Assembly (NCBI RefSeq): GCF_030246845.1
Contig: NZ_CP126889.1
Span: 3,219,001-3,283,000 of the forward strand
Length of the DNA stretch: 64,000 bases
Direction of reading: 5' to 3'
Source: Enhydrobacter sp.
GTDB lineage: Bacteria > Pseudomonadota > Alphaproteobacteria > Reyranellales > Reyranellaceae
Below the pieces are notes generated by a model. It was not told the DNA's origin, did no database searches, and was given only the letters and a program-made list of their open reading frames with translations. The number at the start of each line of letters is the position of its first letter. The stretch's first letter is position 1. The translations under genes were made by a program, and so were the position numbers. Below, piece after piece: positions 17,592 through 26,185 of the stretch.

Positions 17592-18599
17592 GTGAAGACG
17601 ACTATGTGGAAGGTCGGCCTGGCGGCGCTGGTCTGTTGTGCGCCTCCTCCGATCATGGAGGACGCGGCCGCGGCTGACGGGTTCGACGTCGTCGTCTTGG
17701 GCGCCCTTGGCGGCATCCAGGACGGCAATCTCAGTGCCTACCTCGTTCGGCCGCACGACGACGACCGCGCGGTGACGTGCGACGCCGGAACGCTGGTGAA
17801 CGGCTTGCGCATCGCCGATTCAAATGGCGCTTTCGATGCTGTCGACGTGCCGCGGCAGGCCGGCCAGAGCCGCGTGGGCTATATCCTCACCCACAAGGTC
17901 AAGGGTTACCTGATCAGCCACGCCCATCTCGATCATGTCGCCGGCTTGGTGATCGCCTCGCCCGACGACAGCAACAAGCCGATCTACGCCCTGCCGTCGG
18001 TCGGCAAGGCGCTTGTGGAGAACTATTTCAACTGGCAGGCCTGGCCCAATTTCACCGATCGCGGGAAGCCGCCAAGGCTCGGCAAGTTAGCCATTGCCGA
18101 TCTCGAGCCTGCAGTCCGTACGCCGCTCTCGGACACGAAGATGACGGCAACGGCCTTTCCGCTGAGCCATGGCGGGCTGGAATCGACCGCCTTCCTCTTC
18201 GAGAGCGACGGCGATGCAATGCTCTGCTTCGGCGACACAGGACCGGATGCGGTCGAGAAGACGACGCGCATGAAGGATGTCTGGACGGCCGTCGCCGGCA
18301 AGGTGAAGCAGCGACGCCTCAAGGCCGTCGTGATCGAAGCGTCCTATGCCAACGACCGGCCGGACAAGCTGCTGTTCGGCCATCTCACGCCCAAATGGCT
18401 GTTGGCTTCCCTGCACGACCTGGCCGCGCAGGCGGGCGCGGAATCCCTGACCGGGCTCCCGGTCGTCGTCGGCCATATCAAGTATTCGCTGACCGACGAG
18501 CAGCCGCAGAAGGAAATCCTCGACGAGCTTGAGGCCGGCAACGACCTCGGTCTGCGGTTCATCCTCCCTCGCCAAGGAAGCCATTGGCACTTCAAATGA
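17592..18599 (+). CDS. Exported 3',5'-cyclic-nucleotide phosphodiesterase, class II
   Basis: 335 residues from a GTG at 17592 (AAGGGGG upstream); the ATG at 17604 is an alternative. A signal peptide (WKVGLAALVCC core, likely cut after EDAAAA) predicts a periplasmic protein. The segment HAHLDHVAGLVIASP at residues 110-124 fits the class II cyclic-nucleotide phosphodiesterase signature (H-x-H-L-D-H-[LIVM]-x-[GS]-[LIVMA]-[LIVM]2-x-S-[AP]) at every position; it is the metal site of a beta-lactamase fold. Yeast PDE1 and the periplasmic CpdP of Vibrio fischeri belong here. Expected activity is hydrolysis of cAMP/cGMP in the periplasm. Divergent from the SGNH gene. Confidence 0.85.
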   Translation: MKTTMWKVGLAALVCCAPPPIMEDAAAADGFDVVVLGALGGIQDGNLSAYLVRPHDDDRAVTCDAGTLVNGLRIADSNGAFDAVDVPRQAGQSRVGYILTHKVKGYLISHAHLDHVAGLVIASPDDSNKPIYALPSVGKALVENYFNWQAWPNFTDRGKPPRLGKLAIADLEPAVRTPLSDTKMTATAFPLSHGGLESTAFLFESDGDAMLCFGDTGPDAVEKTTRMKDVWTAVAGKVKQRRLKAVVIEASYANDRPDKLLFGHLTPKWLLASLHDLAAQAGAESLTGLPVVVGHIKYSLTDEQPQKEILDELEAGNDLGLRFILPRQGSHWHFK

Positions 18600-18686
18600 T
18601 CGCCGCGCACCGTACGGCGGGCGGGCTTCCCCGGCACCATGGGCGAGACGGGCATCTTCGACCGCCGCCTGTCCCGCCTCGTCACC

Positions 18687-19553
18687 TCACAGTATGGAAG
18701 CGCCGTTGGAGATGGTGACATCCTTGGGCGATCCACCCTTCATCTCGTCGCCGGGATAGCCGTGCTCCAGCGCCCAGATCGCCGCCTGCGTCCGGTTGGC
18801 CACCCGGATCTTGCGCAGGATCGACTTCATGTGGACCTTGACCGTCGCCTCCGTGATGTCGCAGGTCCGGGCAATCACCTTGTTGGCATGTCCCTTGACC
18901 AGGCCATCGAGGATCTGGGCTTCGCGCTCCGACAGCCTCGGCAGATCCCTGGACGCGGGCGACGACGGAAGCGGATCGCTGCCGTTGGCCGATGCCTGCG
19001 GCGCGACCTCGACGCCGATGCGGGGCATCGGTGTCAGGGGCAGCAGCGCGGCAGGCATCATCTGAGGCTGCATCCCGCTCGCCTGGAGCTTGTCCGTTCC
19101 GGCTTCCGGTCCCGGCGCGTCTTCCGAGCCCGGCGCCGAAAGGGCGGGACGCTTTGCGTCGGCCACCACCATGACCCGGACATCCCTCGCCATGATCAGG
19201 TCGAGAGTGCTGATGAGCGTCTCGGGCGACACCGACAGCGGAACGCAGCCGTCGACCTGCGACGCCAGCAGCTTCTGGAAGTCGAGAAGCGAGGCCTGCT
19301 CGAAGAGCAGAATGACCTTGCAGTCGGACCACAACTTGCGGATCCCGACCGCCTCCGCGACCACGTTGTCGGTCGATTGGGCGCCGAGGATTGCAAGCTT
19401 GGGCGCTTCGGCGAGAATCGACGCACCTGCGATTTCCGAGGTCGATCCAACGCCGCAAACGACCCGATACGAATGCTGCGCCATCAGCGATTCGAGAGCT
19501 TCGCGGACAAGTAAACGCGGTTCGACGATGATCGTCGCTACCCGTGTCGCCAT
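18687..19553 (-). CDS. LuxR/NarL-type regulator with a degenerate receiver domain
   Basis: 288 residues from an ATG at 19553 with GGGGGTGG upstream; a GTG at 19568 is possible. Residues 206-265 form a classic LuxR helix-turn-helix (LSEREAQILDGLVKGHANKVIA... ending in NRTQAAIWALEHG). Residues 1-130 have the order and spacing of a response-regulator receiver, but the acidic pair is EP instead of DD, the phospho-acceptor Asp after strand 3 is replaced (LAILGAQ), and the conserved Thr and Lys are missing. A 75-residue Pro/Ala-rich linker joins the domains. It should bind DNA without ordinary phosphorylation. It is divergent from the initiating glycosyltransferase and is a good candidate regulator of the polysaccharide locus (inference). 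Confidence 0.85.
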   Translation of the reverse strand: MATRVATIIVEPRLLVREALESLMAQHSYRVVCGVGSTSEIAGASILAEAPKLAILGAQSTDNVVAEAVGIRKLWSDCKVILLFEQASLLDFQKLLASQVDGCVPLSVSPETLISTLDLIMARDVRVMVVADAKRPALSAPGSEDAPGPEAGTDKLQASGMQPQMMPAALLPLTPMPRIGVEVAPQASANGSDPLPSSPASRDLPRLSEREAQILDGLVKGHANKVIARTCDITEATVKVHMKSILRKIRVANRTQAAIWALEHGYPGDEMKGGSPKDVTISNGASIL

Positions 19554-19994
19554 GATTGCCACCCCCACACTTGCGGCATCGACTTTGGGCCCGGCGAATC
19601 AATAGAGAGGTAGGCCCTGCGGGAAATTAACCGGTGATAAGCCCGGGCTTCACTTCCGCGTTACCGACAACCGGGCCGCCAAGCCGTCGGCAAGGGGTAC
19701 CTCCAGCTGGCAAGCCGCCAGGCGCAGCCGGGCAGTCGTTCGTGACCGGGCAGAAAGGCGGCCGCTCTGCCTCGCGGCCCGCAGCCGCCCTCCCTGGACC
19801 CGGATTACTCCTTCGTTGCGCTTGAGGGCAAAGCAACCGGCCGTAACGTAGCGGCATCGATGCAAAGCGTCTGCGGAGGGAGCGACGAACGTGGTGAAGG
19901 TCCGGTCGAGGAGCGAAGAGGGCCGATCGGGTCGACATCCGGGACGGGGCGACGAGGCGCAACCGTACGCCGCCGACGGTGCGGGCTGAAATCC
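19554..19994. promoter_or_regulatory. Divergent control region between the LuxR regulator and the initiating glycosyltransferase
   Basis: 441 nt without a supported gene. It must hold promoters for both flanking genes. A perfect 12-nt palindrome AAGCCCGGGCTT lies at 19639-19650, 86 nt upstream of the LuxR start, and is a possible operator. The in-frame extension upstream of 19995 is Arg/Gly low complexity and has no ribosome site, so I do not count it as coding. No clear -35/-10 pair was identified. Confidence 0.4.
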
Positions 19995-21521
19995 ATGTCG
20001 AACATCGAAGCACGCTTCGGCCCCGCCTTGCCGCCGCCCGGACACGGGCCGCCTCTCGGACTTCACGACCAGGTTCTCCGTGCACCGGCTGTCGCACGGA
20101 GGGCGAGGTCGGACCGGTCTCTCGCCCTGGGGCTTCTCGCCGGAGACATGGTATCCGGAGCGATTGCGATCACGATCGCCTTCTCGGCGGCGGTCGCCAT
20201 TTGGCCGACCAGTCATGTCGACTTCGCGGACTGGCTGTTGAGCGAGATGTCGGCGCTGCTGCCATTGCTGGCCGGCATTTCGGCCATCCTGGGTGTCTAT
20301 CGGCCGACCACCAAGAGCCTGATGGAGCGCTTCCGCAACCGGGCGTCGGCGACCTTGATCTTCATGCTGGCGGCGGTCGTGATGTGCGCCCGGGAAGATC
20401 CTTCCCTTGTGCTCGTCGTCGTGCCGCTCATCGGGGCATTCACGCTTGTCCTTGGATCGTGGGCGGAGCACCTCATCGTCGTCCGGTTTGCGCGGTCCGG
20501 GGCATGGGGCATGCCGACCGCGATCCTCGGGGCCGGCGCCCGGGGGCAGGCGTTCGCACGGCTCCTGCTCGACCAGCCCGCTTGGGGCCTGAGGCCGGTC
20601 GGCTTCATCGACGACGGGATGTCGGACGCCGCGGCCGAGAGGGCTCCAGGCGGAGAAGAAGGCGATACCGCCGGTGCGCTCCCACGGCTCGGTACCATCG
20701 ACGAGTGGGGGGTCGGCGCCGGGATCGAGGTCGTGGTCGTGCCGGACGGCCATGACCTGCCACCCGATCCGGACGCGCTGTATCGGCTGGGCGTTCGCAA
20801 GATCCTGGTGGTAAGCCAACTGGGCGATCTCGCCTCCTTTGGCCTGCAGGTTCGCCATTTCGATCGATATGTGGCCCTCGAGCTGGGCGGCCGGCCTTCC
20901 TCTCTCGGTCGCGTCCAGAAGCGGGCGATCGATCTCGCCCTGGCGTTGCCGCTGGCGGTGCTGACGTGGCCGATGGTCGCCTGTCTCGCCCTGATGATAA
21001 AGGTCGTGGATCCCGGGTCGGCGTTCTATCGCCAGCAGCGCGTCGGGCGCGACGGCAAGCCGATTTACGTGCTGAAGCTGCGCACGATGTACCGGGATGC
21101 GGAGCAGCGGCTCGAACAGGTGCTCGCCACGGACGAGGCCCTGCGCGAGCAGTGGCAGCGCTATTTCAAGCTGACGAAGGACCCGCGGATTCTGCCGCAT
21201 ATCGGCGATTTCCTGCGGCGCACCAGCCTCGACGAGCTGCCGCAGCTCTGGAATGTGATCCGCGGCGATATGAGCCTCGTCGGCCCGCGACCGTTCCCCG
21301 CCTATCATATCGATGCCTTCGATCGCGAATTCCAGGCGCTGCGGGCGACCGTGACGCCCGGCCTCACCGGCCTGTGGCAGATCTCGGCGCGCAGCAGCGG
21401 CGATCTCGGCGTCCAGCGGGCGCAGGACTGCTTCTACATTCGCAACCGGTCGCTCTGGCTCGATCTCTATATCCTCATTGCGACGCTGCCGGCGGTGATC
21501 GTCGGCCATGGGGCGAAGTAA
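19995..21521 (+). CDS. Initiating polyprenyl-phosphate phosphoglycosyltransferase (WbaP/ExoY-like)
   Basis: 508 residues from the ATG at 19995 (weak ribosome site). The N-terminal third has four or five hydrophobic membrane segments, the middle is a CoA-binding-like Rossmann module ([17 protein letters not shown]), and the C-terminus is a complete bacterial sugar-transferase domain with [18 protein letters not shown], a [12 protein letters not shown] block, [10 protein letters not shown] and TPGLTGLWQ. Such monotopic enzymes move a sugar-1-phosphate from a nucleotide sugar onto undecaprenyl phosphate at the inner face of the membrane, starting each repeat unit. It is the committed step of the surface polysaccharide made by this locus. 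Confidence 0.93.
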   Translation: MSNIEARFGPALPPPGHGPPLGLHDQVLRAPAVARRARSDRSLALGLLAGDMVSGAIAITIAFSAAVAIWPTSHVDFADWLLSEMSALLPLLAGISAILGVYRPTTKSLMERFRNRASATLIFMLAAVVMCAREDPSLVLVVVPLIGAFTLVLGSWAEHLIVVRFARSGAWGMPTAILGAGARGQAFARLLLDQPAWGLRPVGFIDDGMSDAAAERAPGGEEGDTAGALPRLGTIDEWGVGAGIEVVVVPDGHDLPPDPDALYRLGVRKILVVSQLGDLASFGLQVRHFDRYVALELGGRPSSLGRVQKRAIDLALALPLAVLTWPMVACLALMIKVVDPGSAFYRQQRVGRDGKPIYVLKLRTMYRDAEQRLEQVLATDEALREQWQRYFKLTKDPRILPHIGDFLRRTSLDELPQLWNVIRGDMSLVGPRPFPAYHIDAFDREFQALRATVTPGLTGLWQISARSSGDLGVQRAQDCFYIRNRSLWLDLYILIATLPAVIVGHGAK

Positions 21522-21585
21522 CGCCCAAAAGGAGCGATGCGGACGGTGATGCGGCCTTTTCGCCTTTGCTTGCGAGCCAAGGGTC

Positions 21586-22476
21586 ATGAAAAGCAAGTTG
21601 TCGCCACGCAGCAGGGCTCCGAGGATTACCCTCTTGGGGGTAGCAATGTTTGGTTCAGTCGGTGCACTCCGCCGTGACGGAGCTGAGGCGCTCATCCGGA
21701 GGTTCAGGGGTCTGGGGGTGGATCGCGAGGAGGAGCTGCAGGCGCTCCTGGCGCTGGTTAGAGCCAAGCGCTGCGTGGGGCGTGGCGAGGACATCGTTCG
21801 GGGCGGCGATTCGCCAAGCTGTCTGGCCATTCTGTTGGAAGGCCTGGCCTGTCGCTACCGGATGATCGAGAACGGCCGCCGGCAGATTTTCACCTTTCAA
21901 TATCCCGGCGATCTTTGCGACTTCGACCGCTACATCTTGCCGGAAGGCGAAGACGCGGTGGCGGCGTTGACCGTCTGCTCGGTCGGCATCATCTCCCATG
22001 AGGATATCGGACGTGTCACTGCGGAGTATCCGCGGCTCGGCCTTGCCTTGTGGCGTGCGACGATGATCGAGGCGGGCATCTTCCGTGAAAGGTTGCTGAA
22101 TGTCGCCCAGCGGCCGGCGCTGCCGCGCATCGCCAACCTCCTGTCCGAGCAAATGGTCCGGCTGGAGGCAATCGGCATAAGCGGGACGGTCATTCCGATG
22201 ACGCAAGTGGATCTGGCCGACGCCGCGAGTCTTTCCACTGTCCACATGAACCGCACCATACAGGATCTGCGGGAGCTCGGCGTGCTGTCGAAGAATACTC
22301 ATGCGATCGAGGTCGCTCACAGGGAACGATTGATGGACCTCGGCAAGTTCGACGGACGCTACCTGAATACCTCTAAAGCGGAGACAATTGCGCACCCGGC
22401 CGCGAATTGCGCACACTGGCATCGACGTCCAGGGACAACGGGCTGGGACGCGGCGAGCTGGCCAGGAGGTCCTTGA
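21586..22476 (+). CDS. Crp/Fnr family transcriptional regulator
   Basis: 296 residues from the ATG at 21586 (AAGGGTC upstream); the ATG at 21646, with GGGGGT before it, is an equally possible start. An N-terminal cyclic-nucleotide-binding-like beta roll (SCLAILLEGLACRYRMIENGRRQIFTF) is followed by a dimerisation helix and a winged helix (MTQVDLADAASLSTVHMNRTIQDLRELGVL). The phosphate-binding R-S-A motif of cAMP receptors and the N-terminal Fe-S cysteines of FNR are both absent, so the signal is unknown. The last 34 codons overlap the convergent oxidoreductase gene. It sits inside the polysaccharide locus, just after the initiating transferase, and probably regulates it. Confidence 0.85.
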   Translation: MKSKLSPRSRAPRITLLGVAMFGSVGALRRDGAEALIRRFRGLGVDREEELQALLALVRAKRCVGRGEDIVRGGDSPSCLAILLEGLACRYRMIENGRRQIFTFQYPGDLCDFDRYILPEGEDAVAALTVCSVGIISHEDIGRVTAEYPRLGLALWRATMIEAGIFRERLLNVAQRPALPRIANLLSEQMVRLEAIGISGTVIPMTQVDLADAASLSTVHMNRTIQDLRELGVLSKNTHAIEVAHRERLMDLGKFDGRYLNTSKAETIAHPAANCAHWHRRPGTTGWDAASWPGGP

Positions 22477-23773
22477 GCCAGGTCTCGCCACGGAACCTTT
22501 GATACTGCTCCCCGCGCAGCCGGTCCGCCAGGCGGCCAGCCGGTAGCACGACGTCGCCGTAGGTGATCACGGAATCCTTGGCGATGTCGTTCGTCAGCCG
22601 ACAGCCTTCCACGAGGCCTTCCGGCAGATAGCGGCCGCTGCTCATCTCCTCGACATTCACCGCCTCGCCGTAGGTCATGTACATGCCATAGTCGTCGAGA
22701 ATCTCGCCGGCCTTGAGATCGCGCTTGGCCACCGCGCAAACCTCGACAACGGGCCCTCCAAGCGGCTTGATGACTGGATCGCGGAACAGAACCGCGCGGG
22801 CGATCGCGTTCGGCACCTCGAAATGCACCAGATGGTAGGGCAGGAAGAACGAATAGAGCGGTCCCGGTCCCATCTTGTAGAGGTTGAGATAGTGCTGCTG
22901 CTTGGGGTCCGGATGTTCGGCCAGACAGAATACCTTGGTCAGCGGCGTCCCGACGACGTAGTCCATCGCGCCGCCGAGCCGGCGCAGCTCTTCGAGGTCG
23001 TAGAGCTCGCCGATCTTCATGACGTCGCCGGTGTACTCGACGCCGCGCGACATGCCGCGTGTGAGGACCCTGAAGCCGGTCGCATTCCCCACGGCGGACT
23101 GCTCGAAGCTGATCTTGGAGCCGTCGGCGAAGCTCGTCACCATCGTGGCGTTCTGGCCCCAGCGCTCGGCGAAGCCTTTCTGGGTCGTCGGGTTGCGGTA
23201 GCGGTCCTGCAGGCCCTTCACGTTGCCCAGCAGGCGCGGTGTCAGGCCGAGTCCCTTGACCCAGCGGAAGAGGTTCATCTGCAGGCCGGGCTCATCCCCT
23301 TCGCAGCCGGTCAGGATCACGCCGTGCCTCTCGGCGTAGGTCTGCAGGATGGGCCCGATCGTGGCGTCGAGCTCGGCGTTCATCAGGACGACGTCCTTGC
23401 CGTGCCGGAAGGCCTCGAGCACGACGTGGGCGCCGAATTCGACCGAGCCGGTGACATCGACGAGCACGTCGATATGCTCCGAACGGGCGAGCAGCATCGC
23501 GTCCTCGGTGACGACCGGCCGCAGGCGAAAGGCGGCGTCATCGAGCTCCCGTTGCGTGCTGGCGAACGCGACATCCTCATGCCCGGCGTACCTGAACACG
23601 CCGGCGGCCCGCTCGACCTTTCGGTTGGAGATGGCCACAACGCGCATACCCGGCACGCTATGGGTGATCTGGTTGGTCAGGCCCTGGCACATGAAGCCGG
23701 CACCCACGATGCCGACGCGAACGGGCTTGAGTTGCTCCTCGCGGGCCTTCAGCGCTGTATCGACGATCCACAT
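22373..23773 (-). CDS. NAD(P)-binding oxidoreductase with C-terminal SAF domain (homoserine-dehydrogenase-like)
   Basis: 466 residues, ATG at 23773 with AGGAG seven nt upstream. An N-terminal Rossmann fold (RVGIVGAGFMCQGL) is followed by an oxidoreductase middle and a C-terminal SAF domain (AVAKRDLKAGEILDDYGMYMTYGEA, then VVLPAGRLADRLRGEQ). This arrangement matches predicted homoserine-dehydrogenase-like proteins often found in nucleotide-sugar clusters. SAF domains also occur in sialic-acid synthases and sugar dehydratases. It is the last gene of the sugar block that starts at 28018 and probably acts on a sugar or sugar-linked acid. The true reaction is unknown. Confidence 0.8.
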   Translation of the reverse strand: MWIVDTALKAREEQLKPVRVGIVGAGFMCQGLTNQITHSVPGMRVVAISNRKVERAAGVFRYAGHEDVAFASTQRELDDAAFRLRPVVTEDAMLLARSEHIDVLVDVTGSVEFGAHVVLEAFRHGKDVVLMNAELDATIGPILQTYAERHGVILTGCEGDEPGLQMNLFRWVKGLGLTPRLLGNVKGLQDRYRNPTTQKGFAERWGQNATMVTSFADGSKISFEQSAVGNATGFRVLTRGMSRGVEYTGDVMKIGELYDLEELRRLGGAMDYVVGTPLTKVFCLAEHPDPKQQHYLNLYKMGPGPLYSFFLPYHLVHFEVPNAIARAVLFRDPVIKPLGGPVVEVCAVAKRDLKAGEILDDYGMYMTYGEAVNVEEMSSGRYLPEGLVEGCRLTNDIAKDSVITYGDVVLPAGRLADRLRGEQYQRFRGETWLKDLLASSPRPSPLSLDVDASVRNSRPGAQLSPL

Positions 23774-23831
23774 GGCGGTGCTCCTGTATCATTCACAATG
23801 GCAGCCGCGGCCGCCTGCACGCTCTGCCTCG

Positions 23832-24410
23832 TCACGCGGGGACGAGCGCGAGGGACATCTTGCGTTTCAGTTCCCCCTCGATGTCATGCAGCGGGGCGAA
23901 AGCCTGATCCTTCGGCGAGACCACGGACACCGGCAACGGCCACTCCAGACCGAGCTTGGGATCGTCGTACCGCAGACCACCCTCCGTATCGGGCGCATAG
24001 AACTCGCCGACCTGGTAGCTGGTGTCGGTGTCGTCGCGCAGCGCCTGATAGCCGTGCGCGAAGCGCTCCGGCACATAGAGAGCCCGCATGTTCTCCTCGG
24101 TCAGCTCGACGGCAACGTGCTGCAGGTAGGTCGGGCTCTCGGGCCGAAGGTCGACGATGATGTCGAGGATGGCGCCCCGCGTGCATCGCACCAGCTTGGT
24201 TTCGGCCTTCGGCGGATACTGGAAATGCATGCCCCGTAGCGTGCCTTTCCGGCGATTCGAGGCAATGTTGGCCTGGGCGATGACGGGTTTCAGGCCATGG
24301 TCGCGGAACTCATGCTGACAGAAGGCCCGGGCGAAGAAGCCACGTTCGTCGACCTTGCGATCGAGATCGATGATGAAGGCGCCCTTGAGCCTGGTTTCGG
24401 TGAAGATCAC
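23832..24410 (-). CDS. dTDP-4-dehydrorhamnose 3,5-epimerase (RmlC)-like cupin
   Basis: 192 residues from a GTG at 24410 with AGGAAGG five nt upstream. RmlC hallmarks are in order: DERGFFARAFC, then QANIASNRRKGTLRGMHFQ (catalytic His in RGMHFQ), VRCTRGAILDIIVDLRP (the D of the catalytic dyad), and YVPERFAHGYQAL. The enzyme epimerises C3 and/or C5 of a 4-keto nucleotide sugar. No rmlA, B or D is in the window, and the neighbours are a cytidylyltransferase-like gene and an SDR, so the substrate may be CDP-linked rather than dTDP-linked (inference). Confidence 0.88.
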   Translation of the reverse strand: MIFTETRLKGAFIIDLDRKVDERGFFARAFCQHEFRDHGLKPVIAQANIASNRRKGTLRGMHFQYPPKAETKLVRCTRGAILDIIVDLRPESPTYLQHVAVELTEENMRALYVPERFAHGYQALRDDTDTSYQVGEFYAPDTEGGLRYDDPKLGLEWPLPVSVVSPKDQAFAPLHDIEGELKRKMSLALVPA

Positions 24411-24424
24411 GTTCGCCTTCCTGT

Positions 24425-25498
24425 CTAGCTGGCCGCTGTTGCAACGTGCTCGAGGGTGTCGCCGGTCGCGTGGCGGTGCCTGAGGTCTTCCGCGAGGATG
24501 CCCTCGGCGATCAGCTTCTGGATGTGGCTGATGCGCTGGTAGCGCGGCCCCTCGAACTCCTCGAGCGTGAGATTCGATTGGCGGTAGGCGGCGTAGAGCT
24601 GCTCCGCACCGCGCCGCGCATCGTACTGCGGCCTGAAGGCGGGCAGCACGCGCGCGATCTTGTCGAAGTTGACACGATAGGAGCGCGTGTCGGGGCTGGC
24701 GCCCGGCGCGAACTCGAGCCGGCATCCCGGGACGACGTCGGCGACGATCTCGGCGATGTCGCGGATGCGGTAGTTGTGGCCCGTCTGGCCGACATTGAAG
24801 GCTTGATTGCGCACCAGGTCCTCGGGGGCCTCGAGAGCGGCAATGAACGCCCGCGAGATGTCCTCGATATGGACGATCGGCCGCCATGGCGACCCGTCGG
24901 ATTTGAGGTAGATCTTCCCCGTGGTGACTGCCCAGGCCACGAGGTTGTTGAGCACGATGTCGAAGCGAATCCGCGGCGAAACGCCATAGGCGGTCGCCGG
25001 ACGCATGAAGGTCGGGCAGAAGCTGCCATCCGCCAGGGGAGAAATGTCGCGCTCCGATCGGACCTTGGATTCGCCGTAGGCCGTGACCGGGTTGAGCGCG
25101 CCGGTTTCGTCGAGCATCGCTTCGCCGGCCTGCCCGTAGTTGCTGCACGAGGACGCCATCAGGAAGCGCCGGACGCCGGCCTGCTTGGCGAGCGTGGCCA
25201 AGCGCACGCTGGCGCGATGATTGATCTCGTAGGTGAGCTCGGGCCGGAAATTGCCCAAGGGATCGTTCGACAGCGCGGCGAGATGGATGATCGCATCGAG
25301 TCCATCGAGGTCGCGTAGCTCGACGTCGCGAGTGTCCCTGCGAATGTGCGGCACCTCTACGATGCGGCCGCCCGCGGCGAACGTGCAGCGTTCGTAGAGA
25401 TTGCTGTCGAGGCCGATCACGTCGTGCCCCGCCTGCTGCAACATCGGGACCATGACGGTTCCGATGTAGCCCAAATGTCCCGTCACCAGTACACGCAT
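24425..25498 (-). CDS. NAD-dependent nucleotide-sugar epimerase/dehydratase (extended SDR)
   Basis: 357 residues. The extended-SDR glycine motif GHLGYIG (residues 7-13), the active-site SSCSNYG stretch and YGESK (the YxxxK catalytic pair) are all visible, with the C-terminal substrate domain ([17 protein letters not shown]) of the epimerase/dehydratase group. It probably oxidises or epimerises a nucleotide-linked hexose. It sits between PIG-L and the RmlC-like gene on the same strand with short gaps, indicating one operon. Confidence 0.88.
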   Translation of the reverse strand: MRVLVTGHLGYIGTVMVPMLQQAGHDVIGLDSNLYERCTFAAGGRIVEVPHIRRDTRDVELRDLDGLDAIIHLAALSNDPLGNFRPELTYEINHRASVRLATLAKQAGVRRFLMASSCSNYGQAGEAMLDETGALNPVTAYGESKVRSERDISPLADGSFCPTFMRPATAYGVSPRIRFDIVLNNLVAWAVTTGKIYLKSDGSPWRPIVHIEDISRAFIAALEAPEDLVRNQAFNVGQTGHNYRIRDIAEIVADVVPGCRLEFAPGASPDTRSYRVNFDKIARVLPAFRPQYDARRGAEQLYAAYRQSNLTLEEFEGPRYQRISHIQKLIAEGILAEDLRHRHATGDTLEHVATAAS

Positions 25499-25531
25499 CG
25501 CCGTCTTGCTCCTGTCATGCGCTGTCGCGCG

Positions 25532-26185
25532 TCATTGCACCGTAAGCTTTCGGGCATGGAAGGCCTCCGCGAAGCCGTCTGCCGCACGGCATTCCATCCC
25601 GCGCAGGCGGGCGAGCCCCATGAATATTTCACCGTCGAACCAGCCCTTCGAGCGCTGCGAGCCGAAATGGTCATTCAGCAATTTCGCCTTGCGCTCCATC
25701 AGTGCCCGGCTGGCGGGGATATAGACGTTCGGCTGGCCGATGTCGCCGTCCCACTTCGGAATCTCGTACTCGAGGATCACGTGGTCGCGGAACGTGTTCC
25801 ATGTCAGCTCGGAGACCTGCCGGTGGTCCTGATGCGCATCGCCGCGCCAGTGGCACAGGATCACGTCCGGTGACGTGCGCGTCTTGAGTGTCTCGAACCA
25901 GTCCTTGATCTCGCTCCCCTGGTGCGGGAAGAATCCGTCCCTGAACTTCGCCAGGTCGATGACGGCGCGCTCTGCTTTTGCGAGAAACGCCTGTGCGGAC
26001 GCATGCGCCTCGTCGGCACGCGCGCCCTGGGCACTCAGCACCGACCAGTGCACATCGAGGCGGACGCCGCGCTCGATCCAGCCGAGGATCGTCGCGCCGG
26101 CGCCGATCTCGATATCGTCCGAATGAGCACCGATGCACAGTACGGAAAGGCGCTCACCCCAGCCGGTGAGCTCGAGATGCTTCAT
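25532..26185 (-). CDS. PIG-L family deacetylase (LmbE-like)
   Basis: 217 residues; the ATG at 26185 overlaps the stop of the nucleotidyltransferase (ATGA). The zinc site of the LmbE/PIG-L fold is seen as IGAHSDDIEIGAGAT (residues 18-32) and later HWRGDAHQDHRQV (about 112-124). Members remove N-acetyl groups from amino sugars such as GlcNAc-PI and GlcNAc-Ins. In this operon it would deacetylate a sugar of the surface polysaccharide or its precursor (inference). Confidence 0.88.
   Translation of the reverse strand: MKHLELTGWGERLSVLCIGAHSDDIEIGAGATILGWIERGVRLDVHWSVLSAQGARADEAHASAQAFLAKAERAVIDLAKFRDGFFPHQGSEIKDWFETLKTRTSPDVILCHWRGDAHQDHRQVSELTWNTFRDHVILEYEIPKWDGDIGQPNVYIPASRALMERKAKLLNDHFGSQRSKGWFDGEIFMGLARLRGMECRAADGFAEAFHARKLTVQ

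Noticed and set aside
19650-21830. Open frame of 726 codons on the minus strand
   Set aside because: Antisense of the initiating glycosyltransferase; Arg/Pro/His-rich composition typical of shadows.
21586-22476. FNR-type oxygen sensor
   Set aside because: The N-terminal cysteine cluster needed for the Fe-S centre is absent.
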